Positions 37,463-47,130 of a stretch of DNA of 64,000 bases are shown here, piece by piece (the stretch's first letter is position 1; every line of letters starts with the position of its first letter). Made by a program: the position numbers and the translations under genes. The stretch comes from Oxalicibacterium flavum. GTDB taxonomy: Bacteria; Pseudomonadota; Gammaproteobacteria; Burkholderiales; Burkholderiaceae_D. The DNA is taken from NCBI RefSeq assembly GCF_014635065.1, contig NZ_BMCG01000001.1, positions 248,001 through 312,000 of the forward strand, read 5' to 3'. The notes below the pieces were generated by a model. It made no database searches. It saw nothing but the letters and a program-made list of their open reading frames with translations, and was not told where the DNA came from.

Positions 37463-38538
37463 GTGCGTCGCAGGAGCAGGACGTCGCCGTCATCGCCGGC
37501 CGTTTCGAGGGCATCGCCTGGACGGATGTCGTGCTGCGCCATCAGGCCAAGCCCGACCTGCCCGACCACGTGCTGCTGCATGCCGGGCCGCCGCTGCAGG
37601 ATGCGCCCCCGCTGCCGATCCGGCAGGCCGCGATCGAAGCGATTCTTTTCGAGAGACTGGCGGAAAACCATGCTGCCGCCGCCGGCCTGCTCGACGCCGG
37701 CGAAGTCCGCCTGCTGCCGGCGCAGGACCACGGCATCGTCACGCCGCTGGCGCAGGTAGTGTCGGCATCGATGCCGCTGTTCACGGTGAGCCGCAACGGC
37801 ACGCATTTTCATGCACCGCTGGTCGAAAGCCCGGCGCCCGCGCTACGCTTCGGCAAACCCGGCCCGCACTGCCGTGCGCAGTTGCAACTGCTATCGCAGT
37901 TCGGCCTGCACGTCCTGAAGCCGGCGCTGGCGCGCCAGCCGGTCTCGATATCCGGCCCCATTCGCGACGCGTTGATGCACGGCGAGGAATGCCACGCGCT
38001 GACGGCGCAGGCCAATCTTTCGCTGGCAAGGCAGCTCGCTACCCTGCCGGCACGCGACCGTGAAGTCATCCATGCCAATCCGGGCTTCGTTCTGCCGCTG
38101 CTGATGGCAGCATGCGCTTTACGTCTCAGACAGGAGAGTCAAATCGCGGCGGTCGGCGGCAACGGCCGGCACTTCGGCTATCGCCTGCGCAATGCTGACC
38201 GCTGGCACCTCATGCCCGCCACACCACCGCAGGGAACACGGTTCCCGGGGCAGGAGCGGACGGTTGCGCTAGGCGCGATCGGCGACAGCGCCGTGATCGA
38301 TTTCTGCGGCCTCGGTGCGCAGGCACTTGCCTTTGCACCGATGCTCGCGCGCGACTGGCATGCATTTCTGCCAGCCGATCTGCACGCGCATCGATCCGAG
38401 GTGCTAGACGATCGAAGCGGGATGGTCGATCCGCAGCGCCTGCATGGCGATCAGACACCAATGGTCAACCTCGCCATTCTCGATGAAGCAGCGGAGGTGG
38501 GGCTGATCGGGCGCGGTGTTTTCAGACTCGTCGGTTAG
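37459..38538 (+). CDS. Diverged DUF1116-family protein (YlbE/AllG-like)
   Basis: A 359-residue protein with scattered but ordered DUF1116 hallmarks: HVLLHAGPPL near 38-46, a Gly/Ala-rich helix, LAQVVSASMPLFTVSRNG near 98-114, ALRFGKPG, ALMHGEECH at 171-179, VGGNGRHFGYRL, and IGDSAVIDFCGLGAQALAFA. E. coli YlbE (AllG) is a DUF1116 subunit of oxamate carbamoyltransferase in allantoin breakdown. This copy is shorter at the N-terminus and has no FdrA or YlbF partner nearby. It overlaps the amidase by ATGA. A last-step role on a carbamoyl or oxamate-like product is inferred. Confidence 0.7.
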   Translation: MSASQEQDVAVIAGRFEGIAWTDVVLRHQAKPDLPDHVLLHAGPPLQDAPPLPIRQAAIEAILFERLAENHAAAAGLLDAGEVRLLPAQDHGIVTPLAQVVSASMPLFTVSRNGTHFHAPLVESPAPALRFGKPGPHCRAQLQLLSQFGLHVLKPALARQPVSISGPIRDALMHGEECHALTAQANLSLARQLATLPARDREVIHANPGFVLPLLMAACALRLRQESQIAAVGGNGRHFGYRLRNADRWHLMPATPPQGTRFPGQERTVALGAIGDSAVIDFCGLGAQALAFAPMLARDWHAFLPADLHAHRSEVLDDRSGMVDPQRLHGDQTPMVNLAILDEAAEVGLIGRGVFRLVG

Positions 38539-38599
38539 AAACTGGCCCGGGCTATGTCTGCCCATGAAGGCACGTCGCTACCGTTGCGCCGCCGACGTT

Positions 38600-39298
38600 C
38601 TATTCCTGCGGCGTGTTGACATCCCACGGCGCGGGCCACGTTACCTGCTGCGGCCACAGCCGTTGCGTCAATGCCGCCAGATCTTCCGGCGTGTCCAGAT
38701 CGGCGATGTAGGCATGCGTACTTGTGACGAACGGCTTGACGATCTCGGGATGGCCGTTCAACCAGCCTCGTATTCCTGCAAATGCGGGATCGACTGCCAA
38801 TTGCCGCACTACCTTCCATGACAGCAGCAGAGGATGCCCTCTGGTACCGTCAACCACCGGCATCTGCGCTTCGATGCCGGCCGGCCGCCGCTGCCAGGCA
38901 TCCAGCAGCACGCGAATATGTTCATCGTCCAGCAAAGGCAGATCGGCCAGCAGCAGCATCAGGTCGCGGCCGGGCCGGCGCGCAACGTGAGTGCGCAAGG
39001 CGAGCGCCTGCGATTCGGCCAGTTGCGTGTCTTCCCTGTCATGCAGCAGTACATCGATGCCGCAGCGCCTTGCCAACGGTGCCAGTGTTTCCCGATAGGG
39101 GCCGATCACGATGCCGATGTCGTCGATACGCGCACCGTGCAGTGCGCGCGCCAGCCGCTCCAGCAGACTCAAGCCGCCGATATGCAGCGCTGCCTTGGGC
39201 CGCCCGCCAAGGCGACGGCCAAAGCCGGCCGCCAGGATGACCGCCGCCGGAGATTGTTCTTTCATCCCGGCGCCGCTCCCGGCAGGCAAATTTTCCAT
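38600..39298 (-). CDS. MocA/MobA-like NTP transferase (molybdenum cofactor modification)
   Basis: A nucleotidyltransferase with the MocA signature VILAAGFGRRLGGRPKAALH, an Asp-bearing LMLLLADLPLLDDEH and the late RGHPLLLSWKVV segment. MocA adds CMP to molybdopterin to give the dinucleotide used by xanthine-dehydrogenase-family enzymes, so it should supply the cofactor to the nearby hydroxylase. Start is uncertain: ATGs at 39316, 39298 and 39265 are in frame, and 39298 is given because TATACT lies a suitable distance upstream as a -10. The C-terminal part (DTPEDLAALTQRLW) is complete. Confidence 0.78.
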   Translation of the reverse strand: MENLPAGSGAGMKEQSPAAVILAAGFGRRLGGRPKAALHIGGLSLLERLARALHGARIDDIGIVIGPYRETLAPLARRCGIDVLLHDREDTQLAESQALALRTHVARRPGRDLMLLLADLPLLDDEHIRVLLDAWQRRPAGIEAQMPVVDGTRGHPLLLSWKVVRQLAVDPAFAGIRGWLNGHPEIVKPFVTSTHAYIADLDTPEDLAALTQRLWPQQVTWPAPWDVNTPQE

Positions 39299-39416
39299 CT
39301 CGTCTTTCTCGCACATGCCTGGAGTATAAGACCCGATGCCTTGACCGTTCGATGAAGTGCTGCCGGATGATCTCTTCCGGCAGCCGTGGTTGGGGCGGCG
39401 CACCTGCCGCCCGTCG

Positions 39417-40592
39417 TCAGAAACGCTGGCGGATACCCACGCCGAAGCTGACGCCGCTGGAAGTGTCCGTCAACTTGTCATAACTGACTACGCTATAGAC
39501 GTCGGTACGCTTGGAGAGAAAGTAGTCATAACCAAGCGATGCGGTGTTGCGCGTGATGGAAGACTGCACGTCCGCGCTGCCCAGCACTGCACTGAAATCG
39601 CCTTTGGCCTCGACCTTGGTTCGCGCCCACGAGAGCAGCACCAAACCCTTGCCGAGCGGCACGCTGGTGCCGAGCTGCACCGTGTTCGCTTTCAGGTCGT
39701 ACTGGCTGTCATCGGCGGCACCGATCAGCTTGGTGGTCGAACGGTTGAACGTGCCGAACAGTTTCATGTACTGCAGGTCGTACGCGCCGCCGAGGAACCA
39801 CGTGTCGTTCTTCGATGCGGCCAGCGTGTAAGTGGCGCCGGTCACGCGGTTGTAGGGCGTGAACGTAAAGACGCTCGATTCGCCGACGGTGGTGTCAACC
39901 GGGTTGTTGACCTTGACCGACTGGAAGTAGGCGCCGAAGGACAGCGGGCCCTTTGCATACATGGTGTTCACGCCGAAGTTGTTCTTGCCCGAATCGCCAG
40001 CCTGCTCGCCGAGCTGCAGGAAGAAGCTGGTGGTGAAGCCGCCGAGCTTGGGCGTGACGTACATGATCTCGTTGCTCCACGCGGTATCGCCGGAGACGAC
40101 CGGCGACCACGCCTGGCCGCGATAGCGGCTCGACGACGTCTGCGAATGCAGGCCCAGCGGCGAGAAGGCGAAGGAAGCCGCGAACGGGTTGAAGGTCAGC
40201 ATGGGCACGAAGTTGGGTGCCAGATCGCGGCCGAGGGATACGCGACCGAACGAACCGGACAGGCCGACGTTGGCATCCCGCGCGAACATGGTGTCGGAAT
40301 TGTTGCGGCCGGTGCCACCGATATCCGGGCGGAAGAAGCCGGTCAGCGCAAAGTTGGCCTGCAGGCCATTGCCGAGATCTTCGGTGCCCTTGAAGCCCCA
40401 CCACGAAGTTTGCATGCCGCTGCTGTTGACCACGCCGGTGCTGGCTGCATCGCCGCTGCGCTTGAGCGAACCGGCATAGACGTCGACCATTCCTCCGATC
40501 TGTACCGAACTCTGCGCCAGCGCAGAAACCGAAAATGCGGACACGACAAGGCCCAGCACGCTGCCGGCGGCAGCATGTTTGATTGACTTCAT
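39417..40592 (-). CDS. Gram-negative general porin
   Basis: A 391-residue porin of the Burkholderiales type: signal peptide ending SALA, then SSVQIGGMVDVYAGSLKRSG, the conserved WWGFKGTEDLGNGLQANF loop and a terminal Phe (VGIRQRF). It lies 61 bases after the ABC permease stop in the same orientation, so it is probably the last gene of the 43-kb transporter operon and may let the substrate cross the outer membrane. Confidence 0.88.
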   Translation of the reverse strand: MKSIKHAAAGSVLGLVVSAFSVSALAQSSVQIGGMVDVYAGSLKRSGDAASTGVVNSSGMQTSWWGFKGTEDLGNGLQANFALTGFFRPDIGGTGRNNSDTMFARDANVGLSGSFGRVSLGRDLAPNFVPMLTFNPFAASFAFSPLGLHSQTSSSRYRGQAWSPVVSGDTAWSNEIMYVTPKLGGFTTSFFLQLGEQAGDSGKNNFGVNTMYAKGPLSFGAYFQSVKVNNPVDTTVGESSVFTFTPYNRVTGATYTLAASKNDTWFLGGAYDLQYMKLFGTFNRSTTKLIGAADDSQYDLKANTVQLGTSVPLGKGLVLLSWARTKVEAKGDFSAVLGSADVQSSITRNTASLGYDYFLSKRTDVYSVVSYDKLTDTSSGVSFGVGIRQRF

Positions 40593-40653
40593 TGGAAAAC
40601 TCCCTTTTTAAGATGGACAGCGCGACGGCTGCATGAGGACGATGGGCATGAAA

Positions 40654-41415
40654 CTACTCTCCACGTTTTGCCCAGGACGTGGAACGGCGCTCGATGAAAT
40701 CGGATATGCCGTACATCAGGATTCCCATGACACCCACCACGATCAGCGCGGCGAACACCAGGGGCACGCGGAACGAAGAGCTGGCATTGAGCAGCAGGTA
40801 GCCGATCCCCGCATTGCTGGCCACCATCTCCGAGACGACCGAGCCGACGAAGGCCAGCGTGATGGCCACCTTGAGCGAGGCGAACAGGTAAGGCAGCGCA
40901 CGTGGCAAGGCCACTTTCTTCAGGATGATCGTCTTGGTCGCGCCCAGCGAACGCAGCACGTCGGCCAGTTCCGGCTCCAGGTGCGCAATGCCGGTCGCGA
41001 CGTTGACCGCGATCGGAAAGAACGCCGTCAGGAACGCGCACAGCACCGCCGGCACGGTGCCGATGCCGAACCACATCACCAGCACTGGCACGACCGCCAC
41101 CTTGGGAATCGAGTTGAAACCGATCAGCAGCGGATTGATGGCCCGATAAATCTCCGGACTGGCGCCCACCAGAACCCCGAGCAGAACGCCAAAGACGATC
41201 GCCATCACAAAGCCGACGAGCGTGGTAAACAAGGTCTGCATCGCTTCGGTCTGAATGACCGGCCAGTACTGGATCAGGGAACGCATGATCTGGCTCGGCG
41301 CCGGCAGGATCATCTCCGGCACGGCAAAGGCCCGGCATGCGAGCTCCCACAAAAGAAACAGACCTGCGGCGGTAAGCCAGGGGGCCAGCGCCTGCCGAAT
41401 TCTTGTCCTGTCCAT
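40654..41415 (-). CDS. ABC transporter permease, NitT/TauT/ThiX type
   Basis: A 253-residue inner-membrane permease with six or so hydrophobic segments. The EAA-type loop is LADVLRSLGATKTIILKKVA followed by LPRALPYLFASLK. ATG 41415 follows the ATPase stop by one base. It works with the ATPase and binding protein encoded just upstream. Confidence 0.88.
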   Translation of the reverse strand: MDRTRIRQALAPWLTAAGLFLLWELACRAFAVPEMILPAPSQIMRSLIQYWPVIQTEAMQTLFTTLVGFVMAIVFGVLLGVLVGASPEIYRAINPLLIGFNSIPKVAVVPVLVMWFGIGTVPAVLCAFLTAFFPIAVNVATGIAHLEPELADVLRSLGATKTIILKKVALPRALPYLFASLKVAITLAFVGSVVSEMVASNAGIGYLLLNASSSFRVPLVFAALIVVGVMGILMYGISDFIERRSTSWAKRGE

Positions 41416-41416
41416 A

Positions 41417-42241
41417 TCAGTGCTCCTCCTGGGCGTGGCCGACGAACTCGCGCAGACTCGCCACCTCTTCCGCAAACAGCGCGGTATAGCGGTCGTCGCG
41501 CGTGCGTCTGCATTCGGCAGGAATGCTGCGCGAGTGGATGATGCGGCCCGGCCGTTGCGAAAACACGTGGACCGTATCGGCGAGATAGGTCGCCTCCGCC
41601 AGATCGTGGGTGACGAGCACCACGGTGAAACCCTGCGCCTTCCACAGGGCCTTCAGGGTGTCCCACAGATCCTCGCGCGTGAAGGCATCCAGTGCGCCGA
41701 ACGGTTCGTCGAGCAGCAGCAGTTTCGGTTCGTGGATCAGCGAGCGGCACAGCGAAGCGCGCTGCTGCATGCCGCCGGAGAGCTGCCATGGATAGCGCTT
41801 TTCCACTTCCTTCAGGCCGACCTGCCGGAACAGCGCGCGCGCACGTTCGACGTTCGCGGCCAGATCCTTCTTGAACGTGCGGCAATGCGGCTCCACGATC
41901 TCCAGCGGCAGCATCACATTGCTCAGAATGTTCCGCCACGGCAGCAGCGCCGGACTCTGGAACGCCATGCCGACGAACTTCAGCGGGCGGTCGACTTCGC
42001 GGCCAGCCACGACTACCGCGCCCGTCTTCGCCTGCCGCAGTCCGCTGACCAGCTTCAGCATCGTCGACTTGCCGCAGCCGGACGGCCCCACCAGCGCCAC
42101 GAATTCGCCCTGGCGGATGTTCAGGTCGACGCCCTGCAATGCCAGCAGGCCGTCGCTTCCCTCGCCGTAAGTCAGGGAAACCCCGCTCATCTCGACCAGC
42201 GGCCGGCGCGTGCTCCCGTCGTCTTCCCGTTTCATCATCAT
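41417..42241 (-). CDS. ABC transporter ATP-binding protein, NitT/TauT/ThiZ type
   Basis: A 274-residue ATPase with Walker A GPSGCGKST, the Q-loop MAFQSPALLPWRN, signature LSGGMQQR and Walker B LLLLDEPFGALDAFT. The start (three ATGs in a row) directly abuts the TGA of the binding-protein gene. A long C-terminal tail ending HAQEEH is typical of the family. Confidence 0.88.
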   Translation of the reverse strand: MMMKREDDGSTRRPLVEMSGVSLTYGEGSDGLLALQGVDLNIRQGEFVALVGPSGCGKSTMLKLVSGLRQAKTGAVVVAGREVDRPLKFVGMAFQSPALLPWRNILSNVMLPLEIVEPHCRTFKKDLAANVERARALFRQVGLKEVEKRYPWQLSGGMQQRASLCRSLIHEPKLLLLDEPFGALDAFTREDLWDTLKALWKAQGFTVVLVTHDLAEATYLADTVHVFSQRPGRIIHSRSIPAECRRTRDDRYTALFAEEVASLREFVGHAQEEH

Positions 42242-43288
42242 TCAGGGAGCAATCATCAGTTTGGAACGCGCTGGAAGATAGGCGTCGGTATAGACATCCT
42301 TGGCATTCGGTGTCGGTATCTCGAGTGCCGTCGCCACTTCAAGCAGCGACTTGTTCATGCGCACGGGATCGATCTGGCTCATACCGTGCTTGCGTACCCA
42401 TGGCGTGGCGATGGACCAGTCGAAGGACAGCCGCATGCGTTCCATTTCGATCTTTCTGTCGGTGAGCGGCTCGCGCTTGACCAGTGCATCGATGGCCGCT
42501 TCCGGATCCTGGATGCTTTTGGCCATGCCCTGCGCGATGCACTCGACCATGGAGGTCAGCGCCTTTACGTGCGCCTTGGCAAACGAGGGCTTGACCACCA
42601 GCGCCGTTCCGTAGAGGGAGACGCCGTATTCCGGATAGCGCAGCATGACGAGGTTGTCGTCCTTGAGGCCGCCCGCCTTGGCGCCCATGTACACCGTGAA
42701 GGCCGCGCCGCTGATGGCATCCGCACTGCCGCGTACCAGCATGCTTTCACGCAGTTCCGGCGCCACGTTGATCCATTTGACCGAAGCAGGATCGATATTG
42801 TTGGCCTTGGCCAGCGCCGAGAACAGCCGGCGCGAAGCATCCCCCGCAGGTGCCGCGATGGTTTTGCCAACCAGGTCGGCCGGCTTGGTGATGCCGGTAT
42901 CCTTGCGCGTGGCAATCGACAACGCATTTCCGTCATAGATCATGAAGAAGGAAATCAGCTTTGCGTCCAGATGCTTGGCGTTGTATTCGATCATGGCGTT
43001 GATGTCCGCGAAGCCCACGTCGTAACCGCCGCTGGCGACCTTGATCACCGTATCTCCCGAGCCGAAGCCGCGATCGGTCACGACCTCAAGACCGGCATTC
43101 GCGTAGCAACCATTGGCATGGGGAATCAGGAACGGCGCCTGCGGACCCTGCATGGCCCAGTCGAGCGCAAAACGAATCTTCTGGCGCTCCTGCGCCGCTG
43201 CCGGATTGCCCATCACGAATGCGGTTGCGGCCAGTGCCAGAACCACGGAAATCTTCAGACTGCCGATCATGCTTTTGCTGCGTTTCAT
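42242..43288 (-). CDS. NMT1/THI5-like periplasmic substrate-binding protein
   Basis: A 348-residue binding protein. The signal peptide ends NPAAA; the mature part begins IRFALDWAMQGPQAPFLIPH and continues with ANAGLEVVTDRGFGSGD, the NMT1/THI5 fold used for pyrimidine-like and other heterocyclic ligands as well as nitrate and sulfonates. It heads the leftward operon ABC-porin. A MarR-type operator sits about 70 bases upstream. A pyrimidine-like or other cyclic amide ligand fits the cluster, but is inferred. Confidence 0.85.
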   Translation of the reverse strand: MKRSKSMIGSLKISVVLALAATAFVMGNPAAAQERQKIRFALDWAMQGPQAPFLIPHANGCYANAGLEVVTDRGFGSGDTVIKVASGGYDVGFADINAMIEYNAKHLDAKLISFFMIYDGNALSIATRKDTGITKPADLVGKTIAAPAGDASRRLFSALAKANNIDPASVKWINVAPELRESMLVRGSADAISGAAFTVYMGAKAGGLKDDNLVMLRYPEYGVSLYGTALVVKPSFAKAHVKALTSMVECIAQGMAKSIQDPEAAIDALVKREPLTDRKIEMERMRLSFDWSIATPWVRKHGMSQIDPVRMNKSLLEVATALEIPTPNAKDVYTDAYLPARSKLMIAP

Positions 43289-43357
43289 CGATTCGCCCCT
43301 TGTTCATCCCTGCGCCCCGTTTTCGAACTGGCCAACGGCTCGCGTGGGAATATCCAT

Positions 43358-43377
43358 AAATGTGGTATACCACCTTT
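43358..43377. promoter_or_regulatory. MarR-type operator before the NMT1/THI5-type transporter
   Basis: A 20-bp near-palindrome with arms AAATGTGGTA and TACCACCTTT; 9 of 10 positions pair. It is about 70 bases from the binding-protein start, similar to the spacing at the hydroxylase gene. Confidence 0.78.
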
Positions 43378-43500
43378 AATGCATTTGAAAAATGACCTGA
43401 AGTCACTTGCGAGCTGACATAGCAGTTATCGTGCCATGTCAGCGAGCGTGGACCAGAGACGATTCAGGCCCGCTTTTGGGGAAAGATCTGGCGCCGCATT

Positions 43501-43516
43501 ATGTGGTACGCCACAT
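43501..43516. promoter_or_regulatory. MarR-type operator, second copy upstream of the transporter
   Basis: ATGTGGTACGCCACAT; 6 of 8 positions pair. It lies 143 bp from the 43358 site and about 120 bp upstream of the groES promoter. Confidence 0.7.
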
Positions 43517-43620
43517 TTCTGTGCGGCGTGCCCGCAAGCGGGGACACATGCCGGGGCATGGGTAGCGTCAGATGTTTACCCGATGGAATCGCTCCGGACG
43601 CTCGGGTTTCCCTTCGCTCT

Positions 43621-43649
43621 TGAATTATCAAGTGACCATCCCTATACTT
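43621..43649 (+). promoter_or_regulatory. Sigma70-type promoter of groES-groEL
   Basis: TTGAAT (43621-43626) and TATACT (43644-43649) with a 17-base spacer. A CTTGAA at 43619-43624 could also serve a sigma32 form, but no clean CCCCAT -10 is seen at the right distance. Confidence 0.75.
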
Positions 43650-43675
43650 AGCACTCGCCGGGGCAGAGTGCTAAC
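43649..43675 (+). promoter_or_regulatory. CIRCE element (HrcA operator)
   Basis: Exact CIRCE arms TTAGCACTC and GAGTGCTAA separated by 9 bases, overlapping the start of the groE transcript. HrcA binds this element to repress chaperonin genes until heat stress. Confidence 0.95.
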
Positions 43676-43789
43676 AACTCCCCGTGTTCGACCAACTTTT
43701 CCAGTGCGGCATGCTTGCACGGCAAAGCCAGGCTTGCAGCAGTCATGCCGCAAATCAAAACCTAAACCATTGAAAAATAAGGAGTTTGT

Positions 43790-44080
43790 ATGAACCTTCG
43801 TCCTTTGCACGATCGCGTCATCGTCAAACGTCTGGACCAGGAAACCAAAACCGCGTCCGGTCTGATCATCCCTGAAGCAGCGGCGGAAAAACCTGACCAG
43901 GGCGAAGTGCTGGCCATCGGCAACGGCAAGATTCTGGAAGACGGCAAGGTCCGTCCGCTCGACGTCAAGGTCGGCGACCGCGTCCTGTTCGGCAAATATG
44001 CCGGCCAGACCGTCAAGGTCGATGGCGAGGAAGTCCTCGTCATGCGCGAAGAAGACATCATGGCAATCGTACAAAAGTGA
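43790..44080 (+). CDS. groES: Co-chaperonin GroES
   Basis: A 96-residue GroES of standard length, beginning [20 protein letters not shown] with the mobile loop [20 protein letters not shown]. It caps the GroEL ring and is essential for folding. AAGGAG lies before the ATG. It is preceded by a sigma70 promoter and CIRCE, so repression by HrcA is expected. Confidence 0.97.
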   Translation: MNLRPLHDRVIVKRLDQETKTASGLIIPEAAAEKPDQGEVLAIGNGKILEDGKVRPLDVKVGDRVLFGKYAGQTVKVDGEEVLVMREEDIMAIVQK

Positions 44081-44178
44081 TGCCGATGTCCGTTTGCGCG
44101 ATGCGCGAACGGAACAGCGGCATCATCCCCGCGCAGGCCTCGCCGGCCGCACGGAGATCCAGTGATCCCATCACATAA

Positions 44179-45840
<1,662 letters not shown>

Positions 45841-45881
45841 TTGCCGCGTCATCCGGGATCGCCGTATCCCGCGAACGCAGA

Positions 45882-45919
45882 ACACCCCGCAAGGCGCAAG
45901 CCCTGCGGGGTGTTTTTAT
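45882..45919 (+). terminator. Rho-independent terminator of groES-groEL
   Basis: 10-base arms ACACCCCGCA and TGCGGGGTGT around a 12-base loop, ending in a T-run. It lies 42 bases after the groEL stop. Confidence 0.9.
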
Positions 45920-45950
45920 TTGACCGCACGATCGGCGACAATAGACACGG

Positions 45951-47018
45951 ATGCTGCCATGCACGTCGTCCATGCACATGTGCCATGAACCATGGCGGAT
46001 GGCTTGGAGTCTGTCCATTGCCGCGCCTCCACCCGCCTCTTTTTCAGCGAAAGGTCTCCCCATCGTCATCCCGCGCCTCACCAGTCTCCTTTCCTCGCTG
46101 CTCACGCTGCTGCCCTGCTGCGCGTTCGCACAATCGAACGTGGTGATGTACGGCTATCTGGACCTCGGCCTGGTCAAGCGCAGCGGCGACAGCGCGGGCG
46201 TCGAGCGCGGCTACAACAACTGGCTGGGATTCCACGGCAAGGAAACACTTGGCAACGGCCTGCACGCAATATTCAGGCTGGAAACACGCTTCAATCCGGA
46301 TACCGGCGAAACCGAACGTCCGCACACCTTCTGGCAGGGCGAATCCACCGTCGGCCTGCACAGCGACCGCTACGGCACCCTGCGCCTGGGCCGCGCGCTG
46401 ACGCCGCTGTGGGACATGGCCTGGCAATACGAGCCGTGGGTCAACAGCGGCTTCAATGCCTCGCTCGCGGCCTACCAGACCGGCAGCTATGGCAGCGATG
46501 GCATTCACGATGTTTCGCTCGGCTATGCCGACGCCACTCGCATCAGCCAGGGCATCTATTACAGCAGCCCGGCGTGGGATGGCATCGCAGTCCATGCCGC
46601 GATCCGCGCCGGCAAGGACCCGGACGCCGTCAGCCGCGTGCGCAGCATCGCCATCAGCCATGCCGGCGAGCGCTGGTCGGCCGCGCTGGCCCACGAAGTC
46701 AATGCGCGCAGCGACGACATCACCTACGTGGCGGCCAAGTACCGGATGCAATCGTTGACCCTGATGGGCTCGTGGACGCGCCACCGGCCGACCGATGCGC
46801 CGCGCGAACGCACCTGGCTGGTGGCCGGCACGCATGAATTCGGCCGCCACATGTTGCGCACCGGCTACGGCAGGAACCAGGACAGCCGCCAGCACAAGCT
46901 CAGCACCGGCTACGTCCACAAGCTGTCCACGCGCACCAGCCTGTACGCGGACCTGTACCGCGAGCGGCAGGAACGCTACCGCAACGGCATCGCGTTCGGC
47001 ATGACACATTCGTTCTGA
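45951..47018 (+). CDS. Gram-negative porin, smaller type
   Basis: A porin of about 330 mature residues. After the export signal (LTSLLSSLLTLLPCCAFAQS) it shows NVVMYGYLDLGLVKRSGDSA, NNWLGFHGKETLGNGLHAIF and a terminal Phe (MTHSF). The start is unclear: ATG 45951 gives a long, Cys/Met-rich leader and ATG 45999 is a shorter choice; no ATG or GTG lies just before the signal core. It stands alone behind the groEL terminator. Confidence 0.8.
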   Translation: MLPCTSSMHMCHEPWRMAWSLSIAAPPPASFSAKGLPIVIPRLTSLLSSLLTLLPCCAFAQSNVVMYGYLDLGLVKRSGDSAGVERGYNNWLGFHGKETLGNGLHAIFRLETRFNPDTGETERPHTFWQGESTVGLHSDRYGTLRLGRALTPLWDMAWQYEPWVNSGFNASLAAYQTGSYGSDGIHDVSLGYADATRISQGIYYSSPAWDGIAVHAAIRAGKDPDAVSRVRSIAISHAGERWSAALAHEVNARSDDITYVAAKYRMQSLTLMGSWTRHRPTDAPRERTWLVAGTHEFGRHMLRTGYGRNQDSRQHKLSTGYVHKLSTRTSLYADLYRERQERYRNGIAFGMTHSF

Positions 47019-47130
47019 TGCGGCGACAATGTCCGTGCCCTGCCGCACCGAGGAACGCCGCCGCCGTCGCCGGGTCGAAGCACAGCGCGGCGCCTTTGCC
47101 GCTTCTTGAACCTTGAAGCCAGGATTTCCC

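Larger units (their letters stand above)
43289..43789. other. 501-bp divergent control region between the ABC operon and groES
   Basis: No gene is seen. The left half holds two MarR-type operators (43358 and 43501). The right half holds the groES promoter and CIRCE element. A leader of about 110 bases separates CIRCE from the groES start. Confidence 0.7.

Noticed and set aside
39359-39412. Two short stem-loops after the porin gene (GCTGCCGGA arms; GGGCGGC arms) as terminators
   Set aside because: Neither has a T-run on the minus strand, so termination is not supported.
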